DNA from: Bdellovibrionota bacterium
GTDB lineage: Bacteria; Bdellovibrionota_C; UBA2361; JAFLCA01
DNA: 64,000 nt
Assembly (NCBI GenBank): GCA_030584005.1
Contig: CP129486.1
Coordinates: 499,556-563,555 of the forward strand
Reading direction: 5' to 3'
Of this stretch, positions 54,175 to 63,166 are shown piece after piece. Each line of letters begins with the position of its first letter. Position 1 is the first letter of the stretch. The notes under the pieces are model-generated. The model made no database searches and was not told the origin of the DNA. It was given only the letters and a program-made list of their open reading frames with translations. Position numbers and translations under genes: made by a program.

Positions 54175-55515
54175 CTACAGAGCTGCATCGCTTTGGGGCA
54201 TCACCAAGGAACGGGGCGAAAGAGCTGTGCGATCTGCGGGGGTCGATCCGGGAGGGCAGAGCCTCTGGCGATCCACGCTTATTGAGTTCACGCGGTCACT
54301 TGCCGGCTCCCAAACCAGCTGTTGTGTCACTATCGCTCTACGAAACTTTTTGTCGCTGCTGCTCGCCAGCGCATATGCTGTAGCGATGAATCGAACAAGC
54401 TCAGCGGACTGATTAAACACCGCACGATATGCAGGCAGAAAGGTGCTGCTATCAAAGTACACTACTTCTCTTGCATGGGTAGCAAAGGGGTCCGTCGAAA
54501 GGACCTCGACTGCAAGCAGCCGACGAGGAACCATGACAGTGCTTTTACTCGTGAGGCGCGGCGCAGCGGGCGAGTGTCCCGTCTGATCCATACGGACCCG
54601 ATAACACCCATCCGATAAGAGCTCGGCGCTTAGCACCTCTGCGGCCCCAATAGGAACAAGAAACTCCTCACTACCAAGCAGTGTGCTGGCACCCCGTTCG
54701 ACCTTTCCCCCGTATCCCAACAGATCTCGCACGGCGACAAATCCGGAGAACATGGGGTCTCCCCGATTCGTCTCCGTGACCTGCCGTACTTTTCCGGTTA
54801 CGGGAGATAGTATCCATACGGCATCTTCATCAAGTCCGATAAACCGAAATGTCAGCCAAGACAGTCCCCGAATCGATGGCGGAGTCAGTAATTGGGTTCT
54901 CTCTCGGAATACGATCTTTGATTCGGCACCCTCGTTTGAAAATGGAAATTCCCTCACGATCGAAAGCTGTATCCTTCTTTCTAATTTCGCTTGCAGGTAC
55001 TGAGAAACGGTCGCTTCCGCCTCAAGATACTGGTCGCGCACCACGGAAATCGAGTGGTTCCACAGGATTGGGGCAGCACTCGCCCCTACCGCCGTTCGTT
55101 CAATGATGTCCGGTCGAAAGGGAAATCGGTCGCGTTGCGCGGGCCATGGAACGAGTGCGCCATGGTCGTCAGTCTTTGCTACCTCGGCTTCGGCTGACTT
55201 CATCTCCCAGTCATCATCATAGCGCCACACAAATGAGAGTCGCTTGCGCGCCGTGCTCTCCCACTCTCCCTTTGAGATCAGCGCTTGCATCTCCTCGGGG
55301 AGAAGGGGAGCAATCGTCGTGCTGCTATTGGCATTAACTCTAAATTCTGGCGCTTCGGGAGAATCCGGTAATCGTGAAATGAGCAATGCCCTTGCCTGCT
55401 CTGCCGATGCCGCTTGCGCCGATGCGTCGAAGGGCCTGCTGCTACAGAGCAAGCAGCCAATTATCAGCAAGAAAACATGACAACCTGAGCATGACGTATG
55501 GAGGGCAACGCTCAC
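54175..55515 (-). CDS. DUF1329 outer-membrane lipoprotein-sorting-like protein
   Basis: 446 residues with an N-terminal signal region (about 12-34, LLIIGCLLCSS). The core LSWLTFRFIGLDEDAVWIL, SPVTGKVRQVTETNRGDPMFSGF and VRDLLGYGGKV matches DUF1329, beta-rich periplasmic proteins often grouped with the LolA/LolB fold and linked to lipid or energy-coupled transport. The GTG start overlaps the nuoI stop by four bases (GTGA), so translation is coupled. The pairing with a lone NuoI is unusual and its meaning is unknown. Confidence 0.8.
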   Translation of the reverse strand: MSVALHTSCSGCHVFLLIIGCLLCSSRPFDASAQAASAEQARALLISRLPDSPEAPEFRVNANSSTTIAPLLPEEMQALISKGEWESTARKRLSFVWRYDDDWEMKSAEAEVAKTDDHGALVPWPAQRDRFPFRPDIIERTAVGASAAPILWNHSISVVRDQYLEAEATVSQYLQAKLERRIQLSIVREFPFSNEGAESKIVFRERTQLLTPPSIRGLSWLTFRFIGLDEDAVWILSPVTGKVRQVTETNRGDPMFSGFVAVRDLLGYGGKVERGASTLLGSEEFLVPIGAAEVLSAELLSDGCYRVRMDQTGHSPAAPRLTSKSTVMVPRRLLAVEVLSTDPFATHAREVVYFDSSTFLPAYRAVFNQSAELVRFIATAYALASSSDKKFRRAIVTQQLVWEPASDRVNSISVDRQRLCPPGSTPADRTALSPRSLVMPQSDAAL

Positions 55516-56111
55516 GGCACGTCTGCAGTAAAGGGATGCTTTTCAATCGCCTTCATCTTCTTCATATGATCCTGGAACAGCTGCTCCGGTCCAAGGTCTT
55601 CGAGCTGCCGAGAGCGCATCATGAGCGTCTCCTTATCCTCAATAAAGAGTCTTGGATCGGGAGGATACACTTCGGGATGCAGCCCTGTATCCATCCGGAT
55701 CGCATCTACCGGGCATGCTTCAACACAGTATCCACAATATATGCAGAGCAGGGTGTCGATCTCATATCGGCGCGGGAACTTCTCCACCTTTGGGTCCTCA
55801 TGCTCGGCTGCCTCGATGTATATGCAACGCGCGGGACAGGCAGTGGCACAAAGGAAACAAGCCGTACACTTGATGTCACCATTCGGCTTCAGGGTAAGTC
55901 GGTGCCGCCCTCGGAAACGCGCGGGGTACACCCGACGCTCGTCCGGATACTGAATCGTTGCAGCCGCTGGGACGTGTCTTCGAATACCGACCTCATGAAG
56001 GACGTGCAACAGGAGATTGCGAACAAGCCGGGTGAAGGTAATGAGCGTGCCCTTAGCAACTTCGATTACGTAGATGCGTTCGAAAAAATTCATCTCTTCG
56101 CGTCGTTTCAT
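55512..56111 (-). CDS. nuoI: NuoI-like 8Fe ferredoxin subunit (NADH-quinone oxidoreductase subunit I)
   Basis: 199 residues. Two [4Fe-4S] motifs: CTACFLCATACP (Cys82, 85, 88, 92) and CIYCGYCVEACP (Cys123, 126, 129, 133). The N-terminal amphipathic helix segment and GRHRLTLKPNGDIKC are usual for complex I subunit I, which relays electrons to quinone. No other nuo gene is in the window. This copy lies alone with DUF1329, so it could be a paralog serving another oxidoreductase. An ATG at residue 7 is an alternative start. Confidence 0.88.
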   Translation of the reverse strand: MKRREEMNFFERIYVIEVAKGTLITFTRLVRNLLLHVLHEVGIRRHVPAAATIQYPDERRVYPARFRGRHRLTLKPNGDIKCTACFLCATACPARCIYIEAAEHEDPKVEKFPRRYEIDTLLCIYCGYCVEACPVDAIRMDTGLHPEVYPPDPRLFIEDKETLMMRSRQLEDLGPEQLFQDHMKKMKAIEKHPFTADVP

Positions 56112-56212
56112 AACAGTTTAATCTCGTTGCAGTGCACTCGCACCGGTGTCTGAAGGATATCCGCAATGTCCGAGCCAGTTTGCGCCCCTATCCGCGCACC
56201 CGATTGTTGCCG

Positions 56213-57121
56213 TTAAAGGGTACCCTCTCCGCGCAATTTCGCAAGCTCTTGAATTAATTGCAAGCCAAGCCGAGGCGTGGCACCGCTCACCACATGAAAC
56301 CCTGCCACGGTATCACGCAGCGCGAGGGCGAGCTCAACGCAGTGACTCAAAAAGAACTCCGAAACATCCGCATCGTCTGGGAAATCGAGCCGCGTAAGTA
56401 GCTCCTGGGGTATTCGAATTCCGGGAACGTTCGAGATGCTCTTCACTGCCCTGGGGGTTTTAAGCGGCAGAAGCCCCACAAGGATTGGGATGCCAACACT
56501 TGCCGCCTGAGTGAAGAACTCACCGGCGCTCACTGCATCATATACCGGCTGCGAAAGGGCGTACTTGGCCCCGGCTTCCTTCTTTCGTAATAGCTTTTTG
56601 ACCTCAGCCGCCGGATTCCGCACATTCGGATTCACCACCACACCAGAGAAAAAATCAGGAGCCCCTGAAAGAGCAGCGCCGCTGAGGTCCAGCCCGTTCC
56701 CCAGCTGCGCAATGAGCTTTAGGAGACCAACCGAGTTAACTTCGAACACCCCCTTGGCTGTCGGGTTATCACCTACCGTTACGGCATCGCCGGTAAGTGC
56801 AACTACCGAACGCACTCCCAGAGCCCAAGCCGCAAGAAGGTCCGATTGTAAGGCGATGATGTTACGGTCGCGGCAGCTGACGTTGACCAACGGCTCAAGC
56901 CCGTAGCGCTGCTTCAACAATGCCGCAAACGGCAGGGCTGCCAAACGCATCTTGGCCAACGCACAATCGGTAACGTTCAGGAAATCTATGCGTGAGGCGA
57001 TATCAGCCCGATCCAAACGCTCCCACACTGCGGCAAGCTCAACGCCTTTGGGGGGGTTCACCTCGAAACTTAGGATTGGGCGTCTAGCGCCCGAGAATAG
57101 TGCGAGTACTGGATTATCCAT
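56213..57121 (-). CDS. metF: Methylenetetrahydrofolate reductase
   Basis: 302 residues from ATG 57121 (TTG 57133 is an alternative). FAD enzyme making 5-methyl-THF for methionine synthesis. TIM-barrel motifs: SFEVNPPKG with the catalytic Glu, FLNVTDCA, LVNVSCRDRN (the usual H is replaced by C-R-D-R), VVALTGDAVTVGDNP, and ALSQPVYD. The QPVYD and VGLLPLKTP segments are signature. Length fits the short bacterial form. It lies 101 bases from the nuoI start on the same strand; the gap of about 550 bases upstream is gene-free. Confidence 0.92.
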   Translation of the reverse strand: MDNPVLALFSGARRPILSFEVNPPKGVELAAVWERLDRADIASRIDFLNVTDCALAKMRLAALPFAALLKQRYGLEPLVNVSCRDRNIIALQSDLLAAWALGVRSVVALTGDAVTVGDNPTAKGVFEVNSVGLLKLIAQLGNGLDLSGAALSGAPDFFSGVVVNPNVRNPAAEVKKLLRKKEAGAKYALSQPVYDAVSAGEFFTQAASVGIPILVGLLPLKTPRAVKSISNVPGIRIPQELLTRLDFPDDADVSEFFLSHCVELALALRDTVAGFHVVSGATPRLGLQLIQELAKLRGEGTL

Positions 57122-57673
57122 ACGGCAGGTCAAAATGACCTCTCACTCCTCTGCTGTGCCACCATCCCCACCAGGAAATCTCAATGATTTCACCTTAATG
57201 CATCAAACCCGTGGCTCGTCACTGTGACTCCCATCAGTCGTTCGAATGGTTCCTCAAAACAGACCCCAGGGAGATGGGTCTCAATTCAATTTCCTCAACG
57301 ATTTCTCGTAGTTTTCTGCTCGATCAGATCGATCTTTAAGGCTCACAGTAGCAACTATTCCACTCGCCCGCGCCCTCAGAAAGTCTTCAACATATGGTCT
57401 TCTTTCCTTGCAATATATGCCGAGAAAGTCTAACTTTGACCAGGCTTTTCACTAATTTAGATGATAAGCAACGCCCTTTGAAGGGAAGTCGCTGTTCGCG
57501 ATAAGTTCGCGCTCCCTGAAAACCGAACTCCGGTGACGAGTGACCATACATATGGTCACGTGCTGACCGTCCTCGGGTCGGCAAGGGGTACGTGTGCGTT
57601 TGTTTGAACTTATATGCTCGATAAACGACATGCGGTTGACAAAGGAAGGACGCTTTAGATAGGTCGGGTTGTT
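57122..57673. other. Gene-free divergent region upstream of metF and the HCCA isomerase gene
   Basis: About 550 bases with no convincing gene. It holds a perfect palindrome at 57540-57559 and a GC-rich 57560-57610 segment. No riboswitch that I know (SAM, SAH, cobalamin) fits. A TTGACA lies at 57634-57639, but no well-spaced -10 follows it. Promoters for both flanking genes should be here. Confidence 0.5.
57540..57559. promoter_or_regulatory. Perfect palindrome, possible operator
   Basis: GTGACCATA at 57540-57548 and TATGGTCAC at 57551-57559 form an exact inverted repeat around a CA centre, 115 bases upstream of the HCCA isomerase start. This is the size and symmetry of a dimeric regulator's site; no regulator is identified. 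Confidence 0.4.
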
Positions 57674-58279
57674 ATGACAATCAATATTGAAGTTTTCTAT
57701 TCATTCCAGAGCCCATATTCGTATTTGGCACTTGAGTCCATCTATGAGCTGCCAAAGAGGTACGACGTGGAGCTCCTTTTCCAGCCGTTCTCCGCTAAGG
57801 CTTCGGGCCAGCAGATGCCGTCAGCGCCTATCATCCCGGATAAGCTCTCTTATCTTTTTGAAGACACAAAGCGCCTCGCTGAGGAGATGAACATTCCCCT
57901 CGTATTCCCGGAGGGCTGGCCGGAAACAGAGTTCGACCCTGGGCGGGTAACTCGCGGCGCTTTAATCGCGCAGGACTTAGGCATACTCATGGAATACAAC
58001 TACAAGGTGTTCCACAAGTGGTGGGGTCTAGGTGAGAACCCTAACGACGAGAACTTCATGAACGAACTCTGCGATGAGCTCGATATCGATCTGGGCGACT
58101 TCCTCAGTAAGCTCTCCTCCTCGGATACCCGTGAGCGGGTGAAGGGAGTCTATAAGCGCGGCCGCAAACTCGGTGTATTCGACACTCCTACATTCCTCGT
58201 CGACAAAGATCGTTACTTCGGCATGGATAAGATCGCGACACTTCATCGCCGACTGGAAAAGATGGGGCTCTCGAAGTAG
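57674..58279 (+). CDS. DsbA-family / 2-hydroxychromene-2-carboxylate isomerase-like protein
   Basis: 201 residues, no signal peptide. Thioredoxin-fold (kappa-GST type) start VFYSFQSPYSYLALESI, with Ser where a redox Cys would be, as in HCCA isomerase; FPEGWPETEFDPGRVTRGALIAQ and the C-terminal GVFDTPTFLVDKDRYFGMD (cis-Pro region) also fit. Such enzymes isomerise hydroxychromene carboxylate using glutathione in aromatic degradation; the true substrate here is unknown, and no naphthalene genes adjoin. The rsmE gene follows 17 bases later. Confidence 0.85.
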   Translation: MTINIEVFYSFQSPYSYLALESIYELPKRYDVELLFQPFSAKASGQQMPSAPIIPDKLSYLFEDTKRLAEEMNIPLVFPEGWPETEFDPGRVTRGALIAQDLGILMEYNYKVFHKWWGLGENPNDENFMNELCDELDIDLGDFLSKLSSSDTRERVKGVYKRGRKLGVFDTPTFLVDKDRYFGMDKIATLHRRLEKMGLSK

Positions 58280-58295
58280 CCTCAACTACTTCGCT

Positions 58296-59078
58296 ATGCA
58301 ACGTCCGAGGCTGGTCCGCATCGATTTCAACCCGCAAGAGCTTGCGGATCTATTACAACGCGGCGTACAGCCGACCGTAGTGCTCGATCCTGACACTGCC
58401 CATCATATCGTTCGAGTATTACGTTTGGCAGTGGGCGCGCCATTGATTGCTGCCACGAAAAGCGGAGGCGCTTCGTTCCATGCGCTGCTCGTCGACCGGG
58501 ACCCCGCTACCATCCAAATAATCCGCCATTCTGCGAACGAGCGTTGGATTGGGCGGGTAAGCGTTCTAATAGTAGGGGCAATCCGGGGCAATCGGTTAGA
58601 TTGGATCTGCGAGAAAGCAACGGAGCTCTGTCTCGAGCAACTCTGGGTGGTCCAATCAGCGCGCAGTGAACCGCATGCCCTTTCTCCACAGCGACAGAAC
58701 AGGTTAGAACGACTTGCCGGTGCAGCCACAGAACAGTCCACCAACCTTAACCCACCGTCCATTCGCTTCTTTGAAAGCTTGGAAGCTGTGTTGCTCGAAC
58801 TCAAGGACCACGCGGGGGTGCGATCCCTGATGTCGTTAGCTCCTCATGCCGAGCCAATGCGACAGTTAAAAATAGGAGCGGATGACTCGCTCATCATTGC
58901 AGTTGGCCCCGAGGGCGATTTTGATGACCGAGAGCTTCATTTGCTTCTCGGCGCAGGCTTCACTCCGACCAGCCTCGGTCCCGTGGTTTTGAGAGTAGAG
59001 ACGGCTGTGCTCGCGAGTATCGCGGCCGCCAATGCTCTATGGGGATTTCGTCAGTTGAGTTCTGCTCCGATCTCATGA
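58296..59078 (+). CDS. rsmE: 16S rRNA (uracil1498-N3)-methyltransferase
   Basis: 260 residues from ATG 58296; an in-frame earlier start at 58173 overlaps the preceding gene and is rejected. RsmE methylates U1498 of 16S rRNA. The N-terminal PUA-like part is followed by the SPOUT fold: IRGNRLDWICEKATELCLEQLW, then IIAVGPEGDFDDREL and LGPVVLRVETAVLASIAAAN, the SAM-knot motifs of RsmE. Length and all motifs fit. Confidence 0.94.
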   Translation: MQRPRLVRIDFNPQELADLLQRGVQPTVVLDPDTAHHIVRVLRLAVGAPLIAATKSGGASFHALLVDRDPATIQIIRHSANERWIGRVSVLIVGAIRGNRLDWICEKATELCLEQLWVVQSARSEPHALSPQRQNRLERLAGAATEQSTNLNPPSIRFFESLEAVLLELKDHAGVRSLMSLAPHAEPMRQLKIGADDSLIIAVGPEGDFDDRELHLLLGAGFTPTSLGPVVLRVETAVLASIAAANALWGFRQLSSAPIS

Positions 59079-59229
59079 GACCCTGAGTACACGGGAGCTT
59101 GTAATAGTTGACTCTTAGCCCCCTAGACCATCGAGTCACTTTGCTCCCCTTTATGATTATATAGCGCACAGGATTGGCATTTCTGGTACATGTCGATTGA
59201 GCATCCTTGTTTGAAGGGAGTTATTAACC

Positions 59230-60621
59230 TTGGCCCGACAGATTAAATGCCCACTTTGCGATCACACCATGTCGGAGCTACGAGATCTCTGCCCCGAGTG
59301 CCTTACCGATCTCCGTCCTGCGAAACGCAAAATCGGCCTCACTGTCACATCGCCGGATTCAACCTACGAGGAGCTGCTCGGCAAGACCATCAAGAAGCCA
59401 CTGACAAACCCCGTCGTCAAGGCTGTCGAGGGTCTGTTTGGCACCCTATCCTCGCTGATTGGCGCGCCACCTAGTCCAATTGCCAGACGTTCAATCGAAC
59501 TTGAACGGCTGACCCAACAACCTCCAATCCCCGAAGTACCAGAGCCGCCCACGACTATTTCACAAAGTGCCCCTGCCGCCCCCTCTCCACCGATAGTCGA
59601 AGAGACAACTGCGGTTCCACAAACTGATCTGCTTGAAGCCGCGGAAGAGGTTCTGCCTGGTCCGCCAGAACCTGTTCCTGAGTCAAGGGAGAGTGCGTTG
59701 GCACTCACCAGCACCGCGGTTGAAGCAACTCCGCGCATAGGAATGGATTTCACGTCGTATCCACCAAGCACGGCAACAGCTCAAATCGCGGTTGCCGGAG
59801 TCCCAGCGAGTGACTCGGAAAGTACAGGGGAGATCTTCTCAGCCGCGATGCGGGAGTTCTTGGAACACCCTAACGGCACATGCGCTGAGTTGACACTCTC
59901 CGCGTTTCAACCACTCCCAAAAACCGAGGAAGTAGAGCTTCTCTTTGAACTCTCCGATGAGAGCTTCCTCAACCCCGCCGTGGATGATCGCTACTCAGAA
60001 CAGATAGTGCGCGGAGAAACGCCAACGCTGCCGTCTGACTTCCTGCGGGAGGAATTGGAAAAGGCCGAGCGCGCGCTCAATCCTTCTACCCTGTCCTTGC
60101 GTGAACTGCAGCGGTTGCGGGCCGCTCGGGAGAAGCAGGCCCAACTTGCTCCGCATGAACGACAGACCATGAAGGCAAACCCGGTGCCACTCTCCTCCCA
60201 CCTTGCCGCATGGATGCTGGACATGCTCGTTGCTCTGTTCGTAGCGGCTCTCTCCTCGAGCTTACTGGTGGAAAGTGTACATCCGGGCTGGTGGAACGGA
60301 GCCATTAATCTGGACTGGGATCAGGTCCATGCCCTCTCCTTCGTGACGGTACTTGCTCCCTCTTTCTTAGTCTTCATTCTTCTCTACCCCCTGATTTCGG
60401 TGCTGACCTCAGGAACGACTATAGGACGAGAGCGCTTCGGTATCGCCTTCCGCTCCAGTCGTGGAAGCAGAAGCAGCAGGGGCCAAATCGCCCTGCGTGA
60501 CCTCTCCTTTCCCCTTCTCTTCCTTCTGGGTGGATGGATATCGATGCTGCGCCGCCGTGCACAGCCAAGTGACGTTCTCACAGACTGCTTCCCCGTGCTC
60601 TTAGAGCAATCACCACAATAA
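59230..60621 (+). CDS. RDD-family membrane protein with N-terminal zinc ribbon
   Basis: 463 residues from TTG 59230, which has GAAGGGAG nine bases upstream. N-terminal zinc ribbon CPLC (7-10) and CPEC (21-24). A long low-complexity Pro/Glu/Ser/Thr region follows (about 75-230), then a helical charged segment (EELEKAERALNPSTLSLREL). The C-terminal 150 residues hold two or three membrane helices and the RDD pattern: SHLAAWMLDMLVALFVAAL, then TSGTTIGRERFGIAFRSS. RDD proteins are membrane proteins of mostly unknown transport or signalling role. Isolated gene before the tRNA. Confidence 0.82.
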   Translation: MARQIKCPLCDHTMSELRDLCPECLTDLRPAKRKIGLTVTSPDSTYEELLGKTIKKPLTNPVVKAVEGLFGTLSSLIGAPPSPIARRSIELERLTQQPPIPEVPEPPTTISQSAPAAPSPPIVEETTAVPQTDLLEAAEEVLPGPPEPVPESRESALALTSTAVEATPRIGMDFTSYPPSTATAQIAVAGVPASDSESTGEIFSAAMREFLEHPNGTCAELTLSAFQPLPKTEEVELLFELSDESFLNPAVDDRYSEQIVRGETPTLPSDFLREELEKAERALNPSTLSLRELQRLRAAREKQAQLAPHERQTMKANPVPLSSHLAAWMLDMLVALFVAALSSSLLVESVHPGWWNGAINLDWDQVHALSFVTVLAPSFLVFILLYPLISVLTSGTTIGRERFGIAFRSSRGSRSSRGQIALRDLSFPLLFLLGGWISMLRRRAQPSDVLTDCFPVLLEQSPQ

Positions 60622-60816
60622 GGGTACCTGAACGGCGTAGCAGAGTTGCCGTGTCGGCTCAGGCAAGCCGTGAGACTGCAGGTAGCTCAACCTATGTCAG
60701 AAGAAAGTAGGGGCCATTGTTGGCTCGATCGCGGGCTGGTTGCACCCACTGCGCAGGCAAAACGAGCTTGCTCATGGGACTGAGTCCTCTTACCAGCTTC
60801 GAACTAAGTAGAGTAT

Positions 60817-60846
60817 TTGAGTTTGGCCGTTTATCCGTGCTACATA
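60817..60846 (+). promoter_or_regulatory. Possible promoter for tRNA-Phe
   Basis: TTGAGT at 60817-60822 and TACATA at 60841-60846, 18-base spacer, ending 12 bases before the tRNA. The -35 is fair and the -10 weak. Confidence 0.3.
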
Positions 60847-60858
60847 CCTTGCCTGCAC

Positions 60859-60931
60859 GCCCAGGTAGCTCAGTCGGTAGAGCAGTGGACTGAAAATCCA
60901 CGTGTCGGCGGTTCGATTCCGTCCCTGGGCA
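60859..60931 (+). tRNA. tRNA-Phe (anticodon GAA)
   Basis: A 73-base cloverleaf. Acceptor GCCCAGG at 60859-60865 pairs exactly with CCTGGGC at 60924-60930, discriminator A at 60931. D arm contains AGCTCAGTCGGTAGAGC; the anticodon arm TGGACTGAAAATCCA gives anticodon GAA; the T arm is CGGCGGTTCGATTCCGTC. CCA is not encoded. A 30-base tandem repeat begins directly at its 3' end. Confidence 0.97.
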
Positions 60932-61075
60932 ATTTGTCCCGCTCGGCGCTCCGGCCCAGCAGTTTGTCCCGCTCGGCGCTCCGGCCCAGCAGTTTGTCCC
61001 GCTCGGCGCTCCGGCCCAGCAGTTTGTCCCGCTCGGCGCTCCAGCCCAGATTATTTGTCCCGCTCGGCGCTCCCC
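60931..61075 (+). repeat. 30-bp tandem repeat abutting tRNA-Phe
   Basis: Nearly five copies of a 30-base unit containing TTTGTCCCGCTCGGCGCTCC then GGCCCAGCAG: the first from 60931, then 60961, 60991, 61021, and a last, partial and one base out of phase, at 61052-61075. The first four are almost identical. The unit carries GCCCAG, also the start of the tRNA acceptor arm. There are no spacers, so it is not a CRISPR array. Confidence 0.9.
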
Positions 61076-61195
61076 CACACGCCGGCGCTAAACTTCCCCC
61101 CCTTTATCTCCTCATATGGCTCTTGGCTGTTGTTCCTGCCATGGCTACAGGGTAGAGTGCCTGACGCAGTTCCACGCGGGCATTGAGATAGCTCC

Positions 61196-62203
61196 ATGAC
61201 TTCTACCCGTCATCCCACCCCTGCCCAATTGCTTAAGCAAATTGGAGCAGAATCGCTCCCCCCTATACTCCACATCTGCACTCCCGATGAGGTGCGTTTC
61301 CGCCGCGCTGTTGCAACAACGATAACCTCGCGCTCAGACATGCAATCAGCAGAGATCAGGCGGTTGCGTGCGGCCGACATGAGCTCCAGCGAACTCACCA
61401 ATTTACATGATGAGTCACTCTCATTGTCCCTCTTTGCTTCTAAGCGTGTGTTCATTCTGGAACAGGTGGATACTCTCCCCATTGCAATGGAAAAGGCAGT
61501 GCTGAAGCAAATCGCTCAACCAATTCCTAATGTAACTTTCGTCGTGTGGAGTCGCGCTCTGCCCTCTGCCAGCCCTTGGCGCAAGATCTCTCACCAGACT
61601 TTCGTCGAACTCGAAGCTCTCAAGGGACAGGAACTGCGTCGCTGGACAGAGCGAGAGTTTTCTCTTCACTCAATTACAGTCGCTTCGGGTGCGCCGATCG
61701 AGAAAATAATTGAAATAGCCGACAGCTCTCCTGACACAATAGCCCGCTACTGCGAGCAACTTGCGCTCTACCTTGATGGGGAGACCTGTACGGTGGAACA
61801 CATACAACAGTTATTTGTCGGGCACCCCGACACGGATGACTTTGCACTGATCGGGATGATCAATCGACGAGATCCATTGCGTGTTTACTTGCAGGTCAAT
61901 CAGATGCTCGCTGCCGGCCGTAATCCCTTTCCGACCATCGCCCTCCTGGCGAAGAACATTTCCCAATACCTCGTACTGAAACTTGCACTTGAAAGAAAGA
62001 GTGCGCCGGCAGCAATACGACAGGAACTTGCCATCCAACCATGGCTCTTTCAGAAGCACCTCGATGCAGTGAAGCAGTACTCCCTGGATCAGCTGTTTGC
62101 AGCTAATCTAATGGTTTTGGCAGCAGATAGCCGCCTCAAGGGAAGGTCGCTTGGCGCCGACCATGTATTGGTGGATTTTGTAGCGTCTGTGGCCTCTCGA
62201 TGA
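61196..62203 (+). CDS. holA: DNA polymerase III subunit delta
   Basis: 335-residue clamp-loader subunit that opens the beta clamp. The N-terminal AAA-like domain reads PPILHICTPDEVRFRRAV, then DESLSLSLFASKRVFILEQVD, and LRRWTEREFSLHSI; the DPLRVYLQVNQMLAAGRNPFPTIALLAKNISQYLVLK segment is the typical HolA C-terminal collar region (about 235-280). No Walker motif, as usual for delta. The last four bases overlap the mltB start (ATGA), so the two are coupled. Confidence 0.92.
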   Translation: MTSTRHPTPAQLLKQIGAESLPPILHICTPDEVRFRRAVATTITSRSDMQSAEIRRLRAADMSSSELTNLHDESLSLSLFASKRVFILEQVDTLPIAMEKAVLKQIAQPIPNVTFVVWSRALPSASPWRKISHQTFVELEALKGQELRRWTEREFSLHSITVASGAPIEKIIEIADSSPDTIARYCEQLALYLDGETCTVEHIQQLFVGHPDTDDFALIGMINRRDPLRVYLQVNQMLAAGRNPFPTIALLAKNISQYLVLKLALERKSAPAAIRQELAIQPWLFQKHLDAVKQYSLDQLFAANLMVLAADSRLKGRSLGADHVLVDFVASVASR

Positions 62204-63156
62204 TTCAGATGTCCAAGCTCGCCTCTTTTTCAACACTTGTCATCTCGCTGACGCTGATCGGGGAAGTCCTGGCTGACCCTACAGTGGTGGCCCATAAAGC
62301 GGAGATCGAGAAACCTCATGATGCAGCGGAGGCGATGGCGGGGATCTCCCGTACCAAGACGGAAGTAAGAGGTTGGGACCACCTCGTTGAGGTGTTGGCC
62401 CGGCGCGGAGGCGATCCTGTGCAGCTCGCCAGGGTGTTCCAGGATAAACGACTACCCTGGTTTAGCGACATTAGCTTCTCGCCACGACCGCGCGAGAGTC
62501 ATGCCTTGTACCGCCACTTCAAGAACAAGGATAAGATTTCAGCAGCGCGGACATTCATGAAGAAGTGGCGGCGCGCTCTGGCCGCAAGCGAAGCCTCGTA
62601 TGAGGTGTCTGCGGCGGTCATTACCTCAATTCTCTTAGTTGAAACGCAGCTGGGCAAGGTCACCGGTGATCACACGGTGCTGTATCGATTAGCGCGCATA
62701 GCAGCAGTGAGCAAGCCTGAGAACGTCCAGTGGAACTACGAACGTCTGCGCACCCAAGGCGAGCAAGTCACCCTCGAAGAGCTGCAGAATCGCTCCCGTT
62801 ACTTAGAAGACACCTTTGCTCCGGAAATTTTGGCGCTCCTGGAGATTGCAGATCGTAATCGTATCGACATCTTTCGCGTCAAGGGCTCGATTGCCGGCGC
62901 CTTTGGCTATCCCCAATTCCTGCCCAGCTCCTTTCTGAGATTCGGAGTTGATGCCGATGGTGATGGGAGAGTGTCGCTGTTCAGCTTCCCGGATTCGATC
63001 GCATCGGTCGCTCATTTTCTCAATCACTTCGGTTGGCGCAAGGGGCTGACACGAGCACAGCAGCGGGCCATTTTGTGGAACTACAATAAGAGTGATGCGT
63101 ACGTCGACACCGTGCTCGATATTGCCGATCTGCTCTCCAGCAACAAGCCCATGTAA
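62200..63156 (+). CDS. mltB: MltB-type lytic murein transglycosylase
   Basis: 318 residues. Signal region MSKLASFSTLVISLTLIGEVLA (Met4 start also possible; no lipobox Cys, so it may be periplasmic rather than a lipoprotein). The catalytic Glu is Glu148 in SILLVETQLGK, followed by SIAGAFGYPQFLPSSF and GDGRVSLFSFPDSIASVAHFL, all SLT_2/MltB motifs. It cleaves peptidoglycan glycan strands, releasing anhydromuropeptides. Coupled to holA by a four-base overlap; a perfect hairpin follows its stop by 11 bases. Confidence 0.92.
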   Translation: MIQMSKLASFSTLVISLTLIGEVLADPTVVAHKAEIEKPHDAAEAMAGISRTKTEVRGWDHLVEVLARRGGDPVQLARVFQDKRLPWFSDISFSPRPRESHALYRHFKNKDKISAARTFMKKWRRALAASEASYEVSAAVITSILLVETQLGKVTGDHTVLYRLARIAAVSKPENVQWNYERLRTQGEQVTLEELQNRSRYLEDTFAPEILALLEIADRNRIDIFRVKGSIAGAFGYPQFLPSSFLRFGVDADGDGRVSLFSFPDSIASVAHFLNHFGWRKGLTRAQQRAILWNYNKSDAYVDTVLDIADLLSSNKPM

Positions 63157-63166
63157 TGCGCATGCG

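Noticed and set aside
60931-61075. CRISPR array
   Set aside because: The units are contiguous with no unique spacers and no cas genes.
60692-61078. 128-codon minus-strand frame across tRNA-Phe and the repeats
   Set aside because: It is the antisense of the tRNA (the familiar false TESNRRH-type product) plus translated repeats; no protein family.
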